A stretch of DNA of 64,000 nucleotides from Escallonia rubra (lineage: Eukaryota; Streptophyta; Magnoliopsida; Escalloniales; Escalloniaceae): the NCBI GenBank assembly GCA_033065855.1, contig JAVXUO010001025.1, forward strand, positions 62,001 to 126,000, in the 5' to 3' direction. Positions 11,300 through 22,950 of the stretch are shown here, in pieces; position 1 is the first letter of the stretch; each line of letters starts with the position of its first letter. The notes under the pieces are model-generated. The model worked only from the letters and a program-made list of their open reading frames with translations. It made no database searches and was not told where the DNA came from. The position numbers and the translations under genes were made by a program.

Positions 11300-12260
11300 A
11301 ACCTGTAAGTAGCGCATGACTTTCTTAATTGGCTGCTTTCCAATGATCCATTCCTGGGTTTATTTGGTAACGTCCAAGCATGTCAACAACATACGCTATA
11401 TCTGGACGAGTACAGACTTGAGCATACATGAGACTCCCTACTGCTGATGCGTAGGGAATACGCTCCATTTCGTCTTGCTCTAGTTGGTTCCTAGGACATT
11501 GTAGCAAACTAAATTTGTCACCCTTAACAACAGGGGCAACAGTGGGAGCACAATTATGTATATTGAACTTTTTCAGAACCTTATCAATATAGGCTCTTTG
11601 GGACAATCCCAATATCCCACGAGACCTATCTCGGTGAATCTCAATGCCTATAACATTAGGGGCCTCTCCAAGATCTTTCATATCAAAATTCTTAGACATG
11701 AAGTTTTTTTTTTGGTCTCATGCAACATATGCATATCACTACTAGCAAGTAAGACATCATTTATATACAAAATGGAATGATAAACTTCCTCCCACTGATC
11801 TTTAGGCATATACATTGGTCCATTGCAAATTTTTTAAATCCATATTTACTAATCACATCATGGAACTTAAGATACCATTGTCTAGAAGCTTGCTTTAATC
11901 CATATATGGATTTCTTCAACAAACATTTCATATGTTCCTTTCCTTCAACCATAAAACCCTTCTGGTTGCATCATATAAACATTTTAATGCAAGTCGCCAT
12001 TAAGAAATGCAGTCTTTACATCCATTTGATGTAGCTCTAAATCATAATGAGCCACTAAAGCCATGACTATTCGAAAGGAATCCATTTTCGACACAAGAGA
12101 AAATGTTTCATCATAATATATCCCCTCCCTTTGAGTAAAACATTTAGCGACGAGTCTAGCCTTGTATCTTTCGATATTACCTTTAGGATCTAGCTTAGTT
12201 TTGTAGACCCATTTACAGCCTACAACTTTGGCCCCTTCAGGCAAGTCAACAAGGTCTCAA
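11300..12260 (-). mobile_element. copia RT region (fossil part)
   Basis: Minus-strand motifs: WVYKTKLDPKGNIERYKARL near 12200, DVKTAFLNGDL near 12000, LLKKSIYGLKQASRQWY near 11915 and the later VGSLMYAQVCTRPDIAYVV block near 11430. These are the hallmark copia RT blocks through the RT/RNase H connection. Part of the element 8635-16969. Confidence 0.85.
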
Positions 12261-12599
12261 ACTTCATTTATTTTCATTGACTCTAACTCATCTTTCATGG
12301 CCTTAAGCCATTGAGTTGAGTGATCGCTCATAATAGCTTATTTAAAGGATGTAGGATCATTTCATATGCCTAGATTATAGTCAGCCTCATCTAGGTACAC
12401 AATATAGTCATCAAAGATGGATGTCCATCTCTTTCTTTCTGACCTTCGAAAAGGTTGCTCATTAGTAGAAATTGGATCGGGATCCATAATAGAAGGCGAA
12501 TCATTAGGTACTACATCGGGTCCCTCGTTATCCTCTATATAAGGTAATGGCACACCAACCTTTTGGATAACAAGAATAGAAACATGATCCCGAATTTTT

Positions 12600-13620
12600 T
12601 CATGGTTTATTATTCTTGGGGTACTACTCCCATTATACTCAGCATCTTCAAAAAGAATATTGCATGCCTAGTTTCAACAATTCTAGTGGTATGTGATGGA
12701 CAGTAAAATCTGAAACCCTTAGACCTTTCAGGGTAACCTATAAAATGACAACTTATGGTCTTGGAATCAAGTTTCTTAGTATGTGGATTGTAGACTTTTG
12801 CTTCAGCTAAACAGCCCCACACATGAAAATATTCTAAACTTGGTTTCCTCTGTGTCCACAATTCAAAAGGTGTTTTAGGCACAGACTTACTGGGAACCCT
12901 GTTAAGAATATGCACAGCTATTTTAAGTGCTTTAACCCATAAATCCCCTGGTAGAGTGATATGGCATATCATACTTCGTACCCTATCAATGAGGGTACGA
13001 TTTCGCCATTCAACTACACCATTCTGCTAGGGTGTACCTGGCATTGTATACTGAGCAACGATGCCACATTCTTCCAAATACAAGGCAAAAGGACTAGGGT
13101 TACGACCCGTTTCAGAGAATTTTTCATAATATTCTCCGCTTCTGTCAGATCTTACAACTTTAATCTTTAAGTCGAGTTGATTTTCAACTTCGACTTTGTA
13201 AGTCTTGGCAAGTGAGTCATATTTTTCATGAATGAGGTAAACATATCCATAACGAGAATAGTCATCAATAAAGGTGAAAAAATATCTATGACCACCAATA
13301 CCCGGTGTAGGGAAAGGTCCACAAATGTCAGTGTGGATAAGCTTTAAAAGTCTCGTACTTCGACTGGCACCACGTTTATTGCCTTTTACAAATTTTCCTT
13401 TAATACATTCAATACATGTGTCAAAATTTGAGGAATCTAAAGAATGAAAAATTTCATCCTTAATGAGGCGTTCCATTCTGCCTCGTGATATGTGACCTAG
13501 ACGTTCATGCCACAATTTAGCAGAATTTTCATTCTCTCTTTTTCTCTTACCACAAGTTTTAGCAACTACATCATTCACGTTCATTGTTTTTAAGGATTCA
13601 GTAAAAGGAAGCATTCAAAA
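12600..13620 (-). mobile_element. copia integrase region (fossil part)
   Basis: Minus-strand motifs: LWHERLGHISRGRMERL (HHCC start) near 13500, TCIECIKGK near 13415, HTDICGPFPTPGIGGHRYF near 13300 and DDYSRYGYVYL (catalytic core). [12 protein letters not shown] and [12 protein letters not shown] near 12800-12720 follow at the C-terminal end. The order is integrase before RT, which defines Ty1/copia. Confidence 0.85.
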
Positions 13621-13970
13621 GTAATTTGTAGATGTTCCCTCCAACAAACCAGAATCAATAACTCTAGAGTAAAGGAAAAGAGAGAAGTCTTTATTCTCAA
13701 ATTTAAACGAATATCCATAAGCATCAAGTCTAGAAATAGAAATAAGGTTTCTAGTCATATTGGGAACATAAACAGTATCAACTAAATCCAAATTGAAGCC
13801 ACTCTCCAAAACTAAACGGAGAGTTCCTACAGCTTCAACTTGAGCTTTCTCTCCATTTCCTACTAGAACATTACGGTCCCCTTTGTTTAACTTCTTCACG
13901 GAAAGGAATCCCTGCAATGAATTAGTTATGTGCACAATTGTACCGGTGTCAACCCATCATGTACTTAAAG
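13615..13970 (-). mobile_element. copia protease/pre-integrase region (fossil part)
   Basis: KKLNKGDRNVLVGNGEKAQV followed by GTLRLVLESGFNLDLVDTVY and MTRNLISISRLDAYGY is the segment just after the copia protease active site. It lies directly 5' (on the minus strand) of the integrase region. Confidence 0.75.
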
Positions 13971-14399
13971 GAGCATCAATTGTATAAGACTCATAACAAA
14001 TGCAAATAGATAAATTACCTTTCTTTTCCAACCACTCTATGAATTTATGACATTCTTTCCTCATATGTCCTTTATCTTTACAAAAGTGAACCTGGGACCC
14101 TTGGTACAAGAAGAGCTTGCCTTGTCAGTCTTGGTTACAGAAGCATTCTTATTCTCTTGCATGCTTACTTTGCAAAATTTCTTTTCCTTTCATTTTTCTT
14201 TAGATGGACTAGTTATGGCAACATGAGCAAAATCAGGTTGTTCAGATTTTAGCATTATCTGAGTCAGGAATGGCTCCGAGAGTAGCAGTCGTAATGTACC
14301 AGTAAAATATGCTCACGAACACCGTTGGATCCACTGTACTTGAGCATAATCATTTTAGTGATGAGAGTAGTAGCATGTGCCTAGGAATAACCCTGAAAC

Positions 14400-14725
14400 T
14401 GCTCTTCAACACGAGTAAAGGTACATCTTAGCATTATTTGAGTCAGGAATAACTCCGCGAATTGCAGTCCTAATGGAGCATTTCATAATCCTTACAAATA
14501 TGCGGTTAAAACGCTTCCACTTTTCATAAGCCGCTTTTTGCTCAATAGAGCTTTCAGCAGTAAGGGCAGTAGATGCGTCAACCCGTAAAGCATAATCCAA
14601 ATCCATAACTCCAAGAATTATGTTAATCTGCTCTTTCCATTTTCTAAAATTGGTGCCACTCAATGATTCAATAAAGGAAAGATAGCCAGTAATTGCAGCA
14701 GAATTATACCATAATAATAACAATA
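14400..14725 (-). mobile_element. copia gag region (fossil part)
   Basis: LSGTNFRKWKEQINIILGVM followed by DLDYALRVD and YEKWKRFNRIFVRIMKCSI is the N-terminal gag block shared by many plant copia elements. Downstream (14.0-14.2 kb, minus) there is CCHC-like and linker sequence. Confidence 0.75.
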
Positions 14726-15857
14726 ATCATGCACATTAGTACCGAAAATCCACATGGTGAAAATTATTAGTTCATCTTTTAACATAATAATATAAATTGA
14801 GGGATAAACAATTTATTTGTATTGAAAAGGTAAATACACAAAACCTTTCCCAAAAGGAAAAAATTAACATATCACTTATGATTTTTCGTTGGGTCGGTTA
14901 TTAACATACAAGTGTTTTTCCACCTTTAACAATTTGGAAATCATTATAAGTAACATGAGCACAAATTACATCATCTTTTAGCATAAAATAATTTGACATG
15001 CGTAACTTCTTATTTCCTTTGTTTTGGCGTAAAAATTAAAATATATTCTTCGGTTGGACCGATTAATATTTTTGATTAATAAGTGTAACATGATGTGGTT
15101 TTATCATTATCTCAACTTATAAAAGAAAATAAACTTCTATTGGGCCGCTTACTGCCAAAATAAGTAAGAACTACTAATTTTTTCAAGTTCATTATTATAG
15201 TCCAGACATGTCAAACGAAGCATAAGGTTTTAGCATAATCTCGTAATTTTAGACTAATTCTTGAAATTATAATAATATTGGCACGTTATATTCATCAATA
15301 TCCCATAATAAGCCAATATTAAATCATAAGCGGCTTTACAAAATAAATTAAAATACACAAGACATTTGAAAATCTATTTTAAATGGCCAAAACAGGCCCA
15401 CTTCAATAGCTATAAGCCCATTTTTAAATGGCCAAAACAGCCCACTTCGGAGGCCTACACAAGTTCTTTTAACTGGCCCAATTTTGTTGTAGACAGCAGC
15501 CCTTTAACAGGCCTTTTAAGGCCCAATTCCTCTTGTTACAAGCTCCTTTAAAGAAAGAAAGGAAAAACAAAACGGGCTATACTAGTTCCAGCCCAACAGA
15601 CTCAACAAAGTCACAAGAGCCAAATCAGGCCACAAAGCAAGGCCAAACCAGGCCTAAATACATTTTCAGTTTGGGCCATTTAACAGGCCACATGGGCTTC
15701 CTGTGGGCCAAAGCATAAATCCAACAGGCAGGTCGAACAACTTACCTTAATCGGCCGGCCAATCTTGCTAACCCAATATTCCAGGGTAACCATGCCATTT
15801 TTTATTTTTTTTAACGTTAGTATTTAAACGTAAATTTAAAATAATTCCAAAAACTTA
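14726..15857. other. copia leader/5' untranslated region
   Basis: AT-rich sequence between the gag start and the MITE. From about 15360 to 15720 the word GGCCCA/TGGCCCA and its complement recur (for example AATGGCCAAAACAGGCCCA), an uneven short-word repeat. No gene is seen on either strand. Confidence 0.4.
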
Positions 15858-16187
15858 GGTCCTGTTTGACAGGGCTTTTTTTTTCCATTTTTTTTTCAGT
15901 TTTGGAAACTGAAAAAAAATAAACGCGTTTGATAACAAGTTTTGTTTTTCTTCAGTTTAAAAAATCAGTTTTAAAACCAAGACTGTGTTTGAAAACTCCA
16001 AAAATGAGTTTTGGTTTTTTTTTTGTGAGACCACGACCACCACCACCCTCCCACCCGTCGGCAGCCACCGCTCACCACCTCCGACGACCATCGTCGGCGA
16101 CCACCTCCGGCAGCCACCAGCCACCGCAAACCACCACAAAAAATTTTTAAAATAAAAACTGTGTTATCAAACACCAACTTTTTTTTG

Positions 16188-16260
<73 letters not shown>

Positions 16261-16318
16261 CTCTTTATTTTTATTTTTTTTGGAAACTTAAAAAAAAAAA
16301 GTGTTGTCAAACAGAGCC
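15858..16318. mobile_element. hAT-like MITE with GC-rich core (candidate)
   Basis: The left end GGTCCTGTTTGACAGGGC and the complement of the right end (GGCTCTGTTTGACAACAC) match as imperfect terminal inverted repeats, and the internal word TTTGGAAACT also recurs near both ends. The ends resemble plant hAT-type non-autonomous elements. The core (16026-16140) is strongly GC-rich and encodes Pro/His- or Trp/Gly-rich strings depending on strand. An AT microsatellite follows. A clean 8-bp target duplication is not seen. Confidence 0.5.
16190..16255. repeat. (AT)n microsatellite
   Basis: About 33 uninterrupted AT dinucleotides lie inside the candidate MITE, between its GC-rich core and its right end. 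Confidence 0.98.
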
Positions 16319-16417
16319 GCCTTAAAGGAGGAGTTCTATGTTTGAATGCCAACGTAAAAAAAATAAAATTCAAGAACCTAAAAGAAAATTTCTATGTTCC
16401 TGCGATTGATTAACGAG

Positions 16418-16429
16418 GCTCTAACACCA
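16418..16429 (-). promoter_or_regulatory. copia primer-binding site
   Basis: On the minus strand TGGTGTTAGAGC lies two bases inside the 5' LTR. It differs slightly from the usual TGGTATCAGAGC, which pairs with the 3' end of initiator tRNA-Met. Confidence 0.7.
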
Positions 16430-16431
16430 CA

Positions 16432-16969
16432 TGTTAGAATTATTTCATTCATATTGACCCCTTTATCAAGATCATTAGAATCTTACAATAGCATAAATAT
16501 AAGAACAATAGGGTTATGAACTCACCGGAATCGAAGGAAGCCATAGATTACCAAGAGTTTTATTCCGATGATGAAAGAACGCCAAGATGCGAAAGCGAAC
16601 ACGTACCCTTCTCTATTCTTGATGATGAAATAGAGTGGTGTATTTTTTTATTTTACTTTTTGTCTAGGAGGCAAAAGAGTGGCCAAACATTACCATACCC
16701 TAGCCTCCAAGAAAAATAGATATTTATATAGAGAGAGTAGTGAGATCAACCCTAAAACCTACCAAATCTCAACCGTCCATCAAAGTTAAGAGATTAGGGT
16801 TTATAAGCATTTTATACACAATAAATCATTAGTGTATTGGATGCTAAATTAAATAGGCCTATAATGTTATTTAGCCAATATTATTAATTAATGTCCAAGT
16901 CAAATAAATAGTCAACATTAGTATGACCCGTTAGGCCACTTAATTAGACTGGACCGATCAAATCCAACA
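16432..16969 (-). repeat. copia 5' LTR (minus-strand element)
   Basis: Direct repeat of 8635-9187, slightly shorter. Its plus-strand left edge TGTTAGAATT adjoins the primer-binding site and its right edge CCAACA adjoins the CACAG target duplication. Confidence 0.87.
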
Positions 16970-17940
16970 CACAGAGGACAACAATCTTGAGTAGTACAAT
17001 GGCATTTAACTAATTAAGAACTAAATGGGAAGGCGACCATGAAGAAATTTCCATAAAAAATCTTAAGTTTCTCAGGGACAGGAAGTTCCAAGAGCAGATA
17101 TCATAAAGGAAGAGCCAGAAGACGTAACTGAGAGATTGGCCATTAAGAACCGATAAACTGAGGCAACTAAAAACCTATTGTTTGTAACAAATGGCCAAAA
17201 GCTGACATCCGCCAAACCAGGTTGAAAAATCTCTTGTAAAATCTGAACGACAACCTCCTGAGGAACACTTCCATCAAAACTGCTAAATTCCAATGAGTAG
17301 TATTAGGAATAAACAAATCCAAGACCCTTCAATGAGGATTCAAACTCTTACAGTAACGCTTTAAAGAAGTAGATGAAATAGAAGGTAACCACCAATCCAT
17401 CCAAACCGAAACTGAGCACGCATCCCCAATATGGCATTGTAAACCATGTTTAAGAAGACTTTGTCCTACCAAAATACTGCGCTACTCATGAGAAAGAGTG
17501 AGTTAGGTGTTCATGAAGAAAGTTACATTTGAAAAAAATATCAATCTTTAAGAACTTGACTTAAAAGACTACCAGGGTTAGACCAAATTCAAAACTTAAC
17601 TTAAAAGACTACGAGGGTTAGACCAGATTCTCTAGGCTTTCTTAATAAACATGGCTTGATTGAAAAAAACAAAATCTCGAAATCCTAAACCCTCGAGCCT
17701 TTTATTAGGAAGGCACAGACTAGGTCAAGCCATCCAATGAATAATATGTCGACTTGCATCTTCTGACCACAAGAACCGAAAAAGGATTTGATCCAATTTA
17801 TGGCAAACTTTAACATGAAGTTTATACATCGACATATAATTGTCTCAGAGTGAAGATAGGACATACTTAATAAGAGTAGCTCTCCCTTGCCTAATAAGGC
17901 TTGTTTGACATGTTTAAACACAAAAAACAAATTAGATCCA
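16970..17940 (-). mobile_element. L1-type LINE, 5' part (continuation of 7512-8634)
   Basis: Continuation of the LINE interrupted at 8634. Near 17200 the minus strand reads FWPFVTNNRFLVASVYRFLM (start of the zf-RVT region). Near 17800-17690 it reads KFAINWIKSFFGSCGQ and later RV-type blocks of the RT thumb/connection. Similarity stops near 17940, so the element is 5'-truncated within RT. The reading frame is broken several times. Confidence 0.6.
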
Positions 17941-18612
17941 AAAAATTAGTTATTACGGTCAACCATCATCTTACTAATCTCAAATCAAAAATTAAAAGTT
18001 CCTAATTCGTAAATTTTGAGTTTAAAAATTCCTAAACCCAAAATCCAAAGGATAATTATAACATTATCCTTTTATCTTTGGCCCCTAGTCTTTTAAGTGT
18101 CCCTCTTTTTCTATTTGTTTGCCTGTAGTCCTCAAGAGTTTATTCTATGAACCAATTGGTCCTTCCGTCCATTAACTCTTCATTAACTGATGACCTGGAC
18201 CTAAATGGGAGGGAAAGGTGAAAATTCATGGCATCAACTCATGACTTGGACGCGACTTCGACGCCCATGTGACAAATTAGATTCTGGCTTAATTGAGGAC
18301 TCGTGGATTGTGACCAACCTTGGAAGGAGGTTTCTTTGATGCCCAGTAATGTGGTATATGCTTGATTTGTTGTTTATGATTTCAAGTTGTAACAGAACCC
18401 TGATTGCTTTTTCATTTTTTAGACCCCTCAATCATGTGGCTTCTTCGCGTGGGCTGACGTACTCGCCGTTGCCCTTATGAGAAGGATTTGCAGAGATGAG
18501 GAACTGTAGAAGAGGCTAGGGGCTTGATCATTCTAGCTTCGTTGATGATCATCATAAAGTGTAAACGATGTACGGAATGCAAGTTATTATAAGAAATTTT
18601 TCGTAATGAATC
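17941..18612. other. Unassigned AT-rich stretch
   Basis: No gene seen. The segment 18090-18200 (ACCAATTGGTCCTTCCGTCC and following) resembles the sub-terminal part of plant MULE-type repeats, but I find no inverted partner. Host flank of the LINE inserted at 18629. Confidence 0.3.
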
Positions 18613-18628
18613 AAGTATTTGTGATGAC

Positions 18629-19400
18629 TATGGCTTATAGACATGAGATGTATGCCTCCACCCCAGGCAGATAAAGAAGACCAAATTCTGTGGAATTTGA
18701 ACAAGAATGGAGAATTTACTGTGCATTCAGCCTGGCAAGCCACCAGAACAACAAAGGAGCAAGTGCCCTGGAGTAAAGTGGTCTGGTTCAATGGTAATAT
18801 ACCTAAAAGTGCTATGATATTGTGGATGATGTACAAAGATGGACTTAGAACAAAAGACAAGCTGAAAAAATGGTATCTTATTGACGATGACACTTGGCCT
18901 TTATGCAATAAGGGCAAAGAGAATATAGACCATTTATTCTGGAATTGTGAATACTCAAAAGGGATATGTGAGAAGGTGTTTAAGAAGATGCAGATAGTCA
19001 GGCACTGGAAATCATGGCATCGAGTGATGGAAATTGCTACTATCCTATTTAGAGGGAAAAGTTTCCAAGCTAAACTGAAGAAGCTGGGACTTGCAGTGAC
19101 AGTTTACATGCTCTGGGGGGAAAGGAATGCTCGGATCTTCAAACAGCAATCACAGAATATGGAAGCAACTTTTCAGCAGATACAACAATGGATGCAATGG
19201 AGAGTAAAAAGCTGGAAGAGAGTTCCATGCTCCAGCAAGAACATGACATTATGTGATAATTGGGAGATAGATAGAAGAATACTACTTGATTGATATTTTG
19301 TCATTGCTTATAAGCTAGGAAAGCTAAGTAAGGAAATATTGTACATCTGTAAATACATATTTTGAGATCAATACAATTGACTTTCACCCAAAAAAAAAAA
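18629..19400 (+). mobile_element. 5'-truncated L1-type LINE with clean target duplication
   Basis: A single open frame (18643-19293, with no stop from the element edge) encodes the LINE C-terminal region: LWNLNKNGEFTVHSAWQAT, then a zf-RVT segment (WPLCNKGKENIDHLFWNCEY) and LWGERNARIFKQQ. A short 3' UTR and an A-run (19390-19400) follow. The element is flanked by AAGTATTTGTGATGAC at 18613-18628 and 19399-19414, a 16-bp direct duplication of the kind left by target-primed reverse transcription. The intact frame and perfect duplication suggest a rather recent insertion. Unlike the LINE at 994-4408 it has no RNase H after the zinc knuckle, so it belongs to another L1 clade. Confidence 0.9.
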
Positions 19401-19414
19401 GTATTTGTGATGAC

Positions 19415-20063
19415 CTGCCTTTGAAACATTTCTAAGTCTATGTAATTTACCTTTGAATGGAATGCACGTGTTTGAAAAAAAGCCACTTTAAAATTTTCTT
19501 TTACTAAATTTGCACACCAAAGTAGGAAAAAATTTGGTTGCTACTTCGGTTGGAAGAATCTTTCTCGTACCCCTTATATAGCGACAACCAATCGTCTTTA
19601 AATATCTCTAGTGCCCTTTATTTAGTGACGCTAAAAAAGTGCTGCTAATAATTGTCGCTGATAGTGTAAGAAAAAAAGTCATTAGAAACATTTAGCGACT
19701 ATTAGTTGTCAATATACACAGAGTTAGAGGAAGATTCTTACAATCCGGGTACGAGCCGAAGTATACCAAAGTAGGAAGATTCCTAGCAAAAATGTTGCCT
19801 TGGTATCTAAGTCAGTAGGTGGAAATGTACTAGTACAAAGTATGGATTTATAGGTACTAAAAAAAAGTTCCCATGTCATAGATGAGTAGTTGCAATGTGG
19901 TATCCAGTACATAGATTTATCGACACTATCCAAAAGATCCAATATCATAGATCATACCAAATTGCAATTGTTCCTATATATGAATATGAACATGTTTAAA
20001 CAGCCATTCCGAAAAACTTGACTTGCAAAATAAACCAAGAATTAAAAACTTTCAACTTGGACT
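19415..20063. other. Unassigned stretch with TAGCGAC words
   Basis: No gene seen. Around 19566-19715 short words such as TAGCGAC and GTCGCTGAT recur in both orientations, resembling sub-terminal motifs of CACTA-type DNA transposons, but no CACTA terminus or transposase is visible. Confidence 0.25.
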
Positions 20064-20068
20064 CAAAC

Positions 20069-20371
20069 TATTAAGCATGATAACATTGTTGGGTCAATTC
20101 TCTAACAGCTTGAGCTTTTAGAGCAGATGGTAACTTAACATGGTATCAGAGCTCTGGTTTAGCAAGGTCTTGGATTCGATTCTTTTCACTTGCGTATCTG
20201 GTCCCCCTTTATCATAGTGCTATTTGTACTCATTTTTTATTTATTTCTGTCTTGATTTGTCTCTTCACATGCAATCAAGGACTTGCACATGATGGGGAGT
20301 ATTAAGCATGATAACATTGTTGGGTCAATTCTCTAACAGTTTAAGCTTTTAGAGTAGATGGTAACTTAACA
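20069..20371 (+). mobile_element. TRIM (miniature LTR element)
   Basis: A 303-bp element with two 72-bp direct repeats (20069-20140 and 20300-20371) differing at about three positions. TGGTATCAGAGC (20141-20152), the initiator tRNA-Met primer-binding site, follows the left repeat directly, and GATGGGGAG, a polypurine tract, precedes the right one. The 5-bp duplication CAAAC flanks it (20064-20068; 20372-20376). It has no coding capacity, as in all TRIMs, and would be mobilised in trans. It looks structurally whole. The repeats begin TATTAAG rather than the usual TG. Confidence 0.92.
20141..20152 (+). promoter_or_regulatory. TRIM primer-binding site
   Basis: TGGTATCAGAGC matches the complement of the 3' end of plant initiator tRNA-Met and abuts the left terminal repeat. 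Confidence 0.9.
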
Positions 20372-20502
20372 CAAACTAACAACAGAGCCAAAAACCTAAC
20401 TACTGCTACAACATCATGGCCTCCAAATTCTTTGCTTTCTTAAGGCATCACTATTCACTTGCAACCATCTTTGCTGGGGACTTCAGCTTCTCTAATAGAC
20501 CT

Positions 20503-21420
20503 TGTTCCCAAGTTATCTTGCCAACACCCATTGATCTACTACGGGTCCAATTTTTGCACGACACATCGATACAGTCAATGATCAATTTTTAACACTTGCA
20601 ACTGGTCAAAATGCACACGCCCAAGTCACGTGTATTTTTCTCCTTTTTTACAATTCGTCTTCTCTAAGTTATTTTGGTACGACTCTTTTTTTGGCTAGCG
20701 AGACATCCTCAGTGCGCCTCAACCTTCGGAGCCCCTTTTTGTTTAGCCGGTTGCACATCTTCCCCCTCGGCAGTCGACGTGCCTTAACCTTAAGAGCCCC
20801 ATTTTGCTCAGTCAGTCACACATCTTCCCACTCGACAGTCGGCGTGCCTAAAACTTCATAGCCCCTTTTTGCTCAGCCGATCGCATATCTTCCCCCTCGA
20901 CCTCGGCATGCCTCAACCTTCCTCCTCCTTGGGGGTCGACGCGCCTTCCTTCTTGACGGTCGGCGAGCCTTCCTCTTTGAGGGTTGACCCCATTCCCTTT
21001 GTGGGGTTGATTGGCCTTTCACCAATGCATGCTCAGTTCTCTTTGCCTCAGCCATATGTCGTTTGTGACACTTGCTGTCACCCGTGCACCGACTTCGAGG
21101 CTGCCGTCTCCCATGCGTCAACTTCGAGACCCCCATCGTCGATGTCTGCGAGCTGACTCTGCGACGCCTGTTGCCTATGCCTTAGTGCTGTCTCCACGAC
21201 ACATGCCCGTAGCACAACACATGGCTTTCCCATGAGCTGTTTCCATGTCGAACTATCATGCCCTCGGCACTACACACAATTCGTGCTCCCATGTACGACG
21301 TTACTGATACAGTTGCGCCCCCCGACTCTCTATCACACTACCATGCCCCGCGTTGGTCTATCTTTTCACCATACCATGCGCACCTTGGCTTGGTTGTGGA
21401 ACATGTTTTTACCCACGGCC
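20503..21420 (+). repeat. Left LTR of the gag-only Gypsy element
   Basis: Matches the right repeat from TGTTCCCAA through the CTTCCCCCTCGACAGT repeats, TGATTGGCC and GGTTGTGGAACATG (about 21415). It is shorter than the right copy, and its TATA-bearing 3' part is not visible. It carries about 63-bp tandem units (next entries). Confidence 0.65.
20700..20940. repeat. About 63-bp tandem repeats in left LTR
   Basis: Three to four units of the pattern GTGCCTCAACCTTCG, AGCCCCTTTTTGCTCAGCC, then CACATCTTCCCCCTCGACAG. The same unit recurs in the right LTR at about 25325-25590. Confidence 0.8.
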
Positions 21421-22099
21421 GCGATCTTGGAGATACAAAAATTAATCCAAGTCTTGGCTTCATAGTCGCCGACCTCTCAAGGCCTCAGAGCTCTCCAACC
21501 CCATATACATTGCTCACCTCGTGTTATCTTAAGCTCTGGGTTATCCCATGCTGTAGTTCCAGCCTTCAAGGCCTGGGCTAGTTCTGGACACAGCTCATAT
21601 CCCAGTGTCACGACCACTGCTGCCTCGATCTTCCGGGCCCTCGGTAGTAGGACTAGGGGAACCTCAGCCCCAACGCCCCGCCTTATCCTTGCTCGGAGTA
21701 TTTCGGGGACTTACGACTCAATGAGATGGAACCCAACCCCAACATGCCTAACTGACACCTAAAAGCCAGCCATGTCCCCGACTTGTTCTAGACGGCTCTT
21801 CCTAACGGCTGGCCTCCTGCCACTGGCACTACCCCTGTGCAAACTACACCCTAAGAAACTACTTCCCACCATAAACCATTCTCTACCATTATCATACCCT
21901 TAATGCCTCAGGTTGCCCCGTCCGGGGGCTTGAGTGCTAGGCTCATCCCGATCGGGCACAAACCTTCTCATGCTCTGTATGTCACCAAGCATGACCTTGA
22001 CACCATCATCTACCAATTCAAGGAATCATCCTTACCTCACTCATCCTCTAAGTTATCCAGCTATGCTACCTACTCCGATGACCTTGCTACCAAGCCCTA

Positions 22100-22950
22100 C
22101 CCTCTATAGTAAAAGTAACCAGCCTTCACCCTGTTCAATGACAAAGAAGGCTACGCCCGCAAGCACCTCAGCCGTTTTGCTAGCTTTCTAGAGCACTACG
22201 GGGAGGACAACACTTTAAAGCTTTGAGAATTTCACAAGTCCCTTATTGGCCTCACCTACTCTTGGTACCACCAAATCCCCGATGATACTATCGACTCCTA
22301 GTCTGACATGGTCCAACTATTCTTTAACAAGTTTCACTATAAAACGGAGCGTGTGACCATTTTTTACATTGTTGGAATCCTCCATAACCCCGGCGAAGAC
22401 CTCAATGCCTATGTCACACAATTTCATCACAAGTGCTTAGAGTGTAATAACTTTGGCAATGATGAGAACCTCGTACCCATTTGCCTCAAGAACATGAAAG
22501 ACGCCTATAGGATCTACCTTGAAAATCTCCAGCTTCGATCTTGGGGACATCTCAAAGAAGGTGTGACGCACCTATGACTCGGTTGGTCCATCAAAGACCC
22601 CAAAGCCCCAAACTCAGACTGCCCTAGCCACGACACTGGAAGCAGCCACTGACAACGACAACTACCACAAGCATCAATCCTAGGGAGAGGATTGAGGCCC
22701 TGACAAGAGGCAGACAACACCTACCCTGGAATACCCACGCGACTTGAAGACAATCAGAGCTCTCTTCAAGACCTGGATCAACGATAATGCCATAACCTTT
22801 CTAGATGCCAAATCTGAGCATACCTCGACGGACTTAGCCTATCACAATTACTGCCCATATCATCAGACTGTTACTTACGGCCTCAAGTGGTGCAGAGGCC
22901 TCAAAGTCTTCGCTGACAAAATTGCATCAAGAGAGCTCAAACTCTAAGTA
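22100..22950 (+). mobile_element. Gypsy gag region (fossil part)
   Basis: Motifs of the retrotransposon gag family in order: KHLSRFASFLEHYGED near 22160, FHKSLIGLTYSWYHQIPD near 22230, MVQLFFNKFHYK near 22308, and LNAYVTQFHHKCLE near 22405. The later YCPYHQTVTYGLKWCRGLK near 22850 is the zinc-knuckle-like tail that precedes the protease in autonomous relatives. No pol motifs follow. Confidence 0.7.

Larger units (their letters stand above)
8635..16969 (-). mobile_element. Ty1/copia LTR element, old, with nested insertions
   Basis: Both LTRs are present in direct repeat (8635-9187 and 16432-16969) and the element is flanked by the 5-bp duplication CACAG (8630-8634; 16970-16974). Read on the minus strand: 5' LTR, primer-binding site (16418-16429, close to the complement of initiator tRNA-Met), gag about 14.7 kb, protease/pre-integrase about 13.9 kb, integrase about 13.6-12.6 kb, RT and RNase H start about 12.2-11.3 kb, polypurine tract (AAGTGGGATAA, 9188-9198) and 3' LTR. 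A solo LTR (9218-10657) and a hAT-like MITE (about 15858-16318) lie inside. By eye the LTRs differ at roughly one base in ten, so it is an old insertion, probably millions of years. It is broken, with many breaks. Confidence 0.88.
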
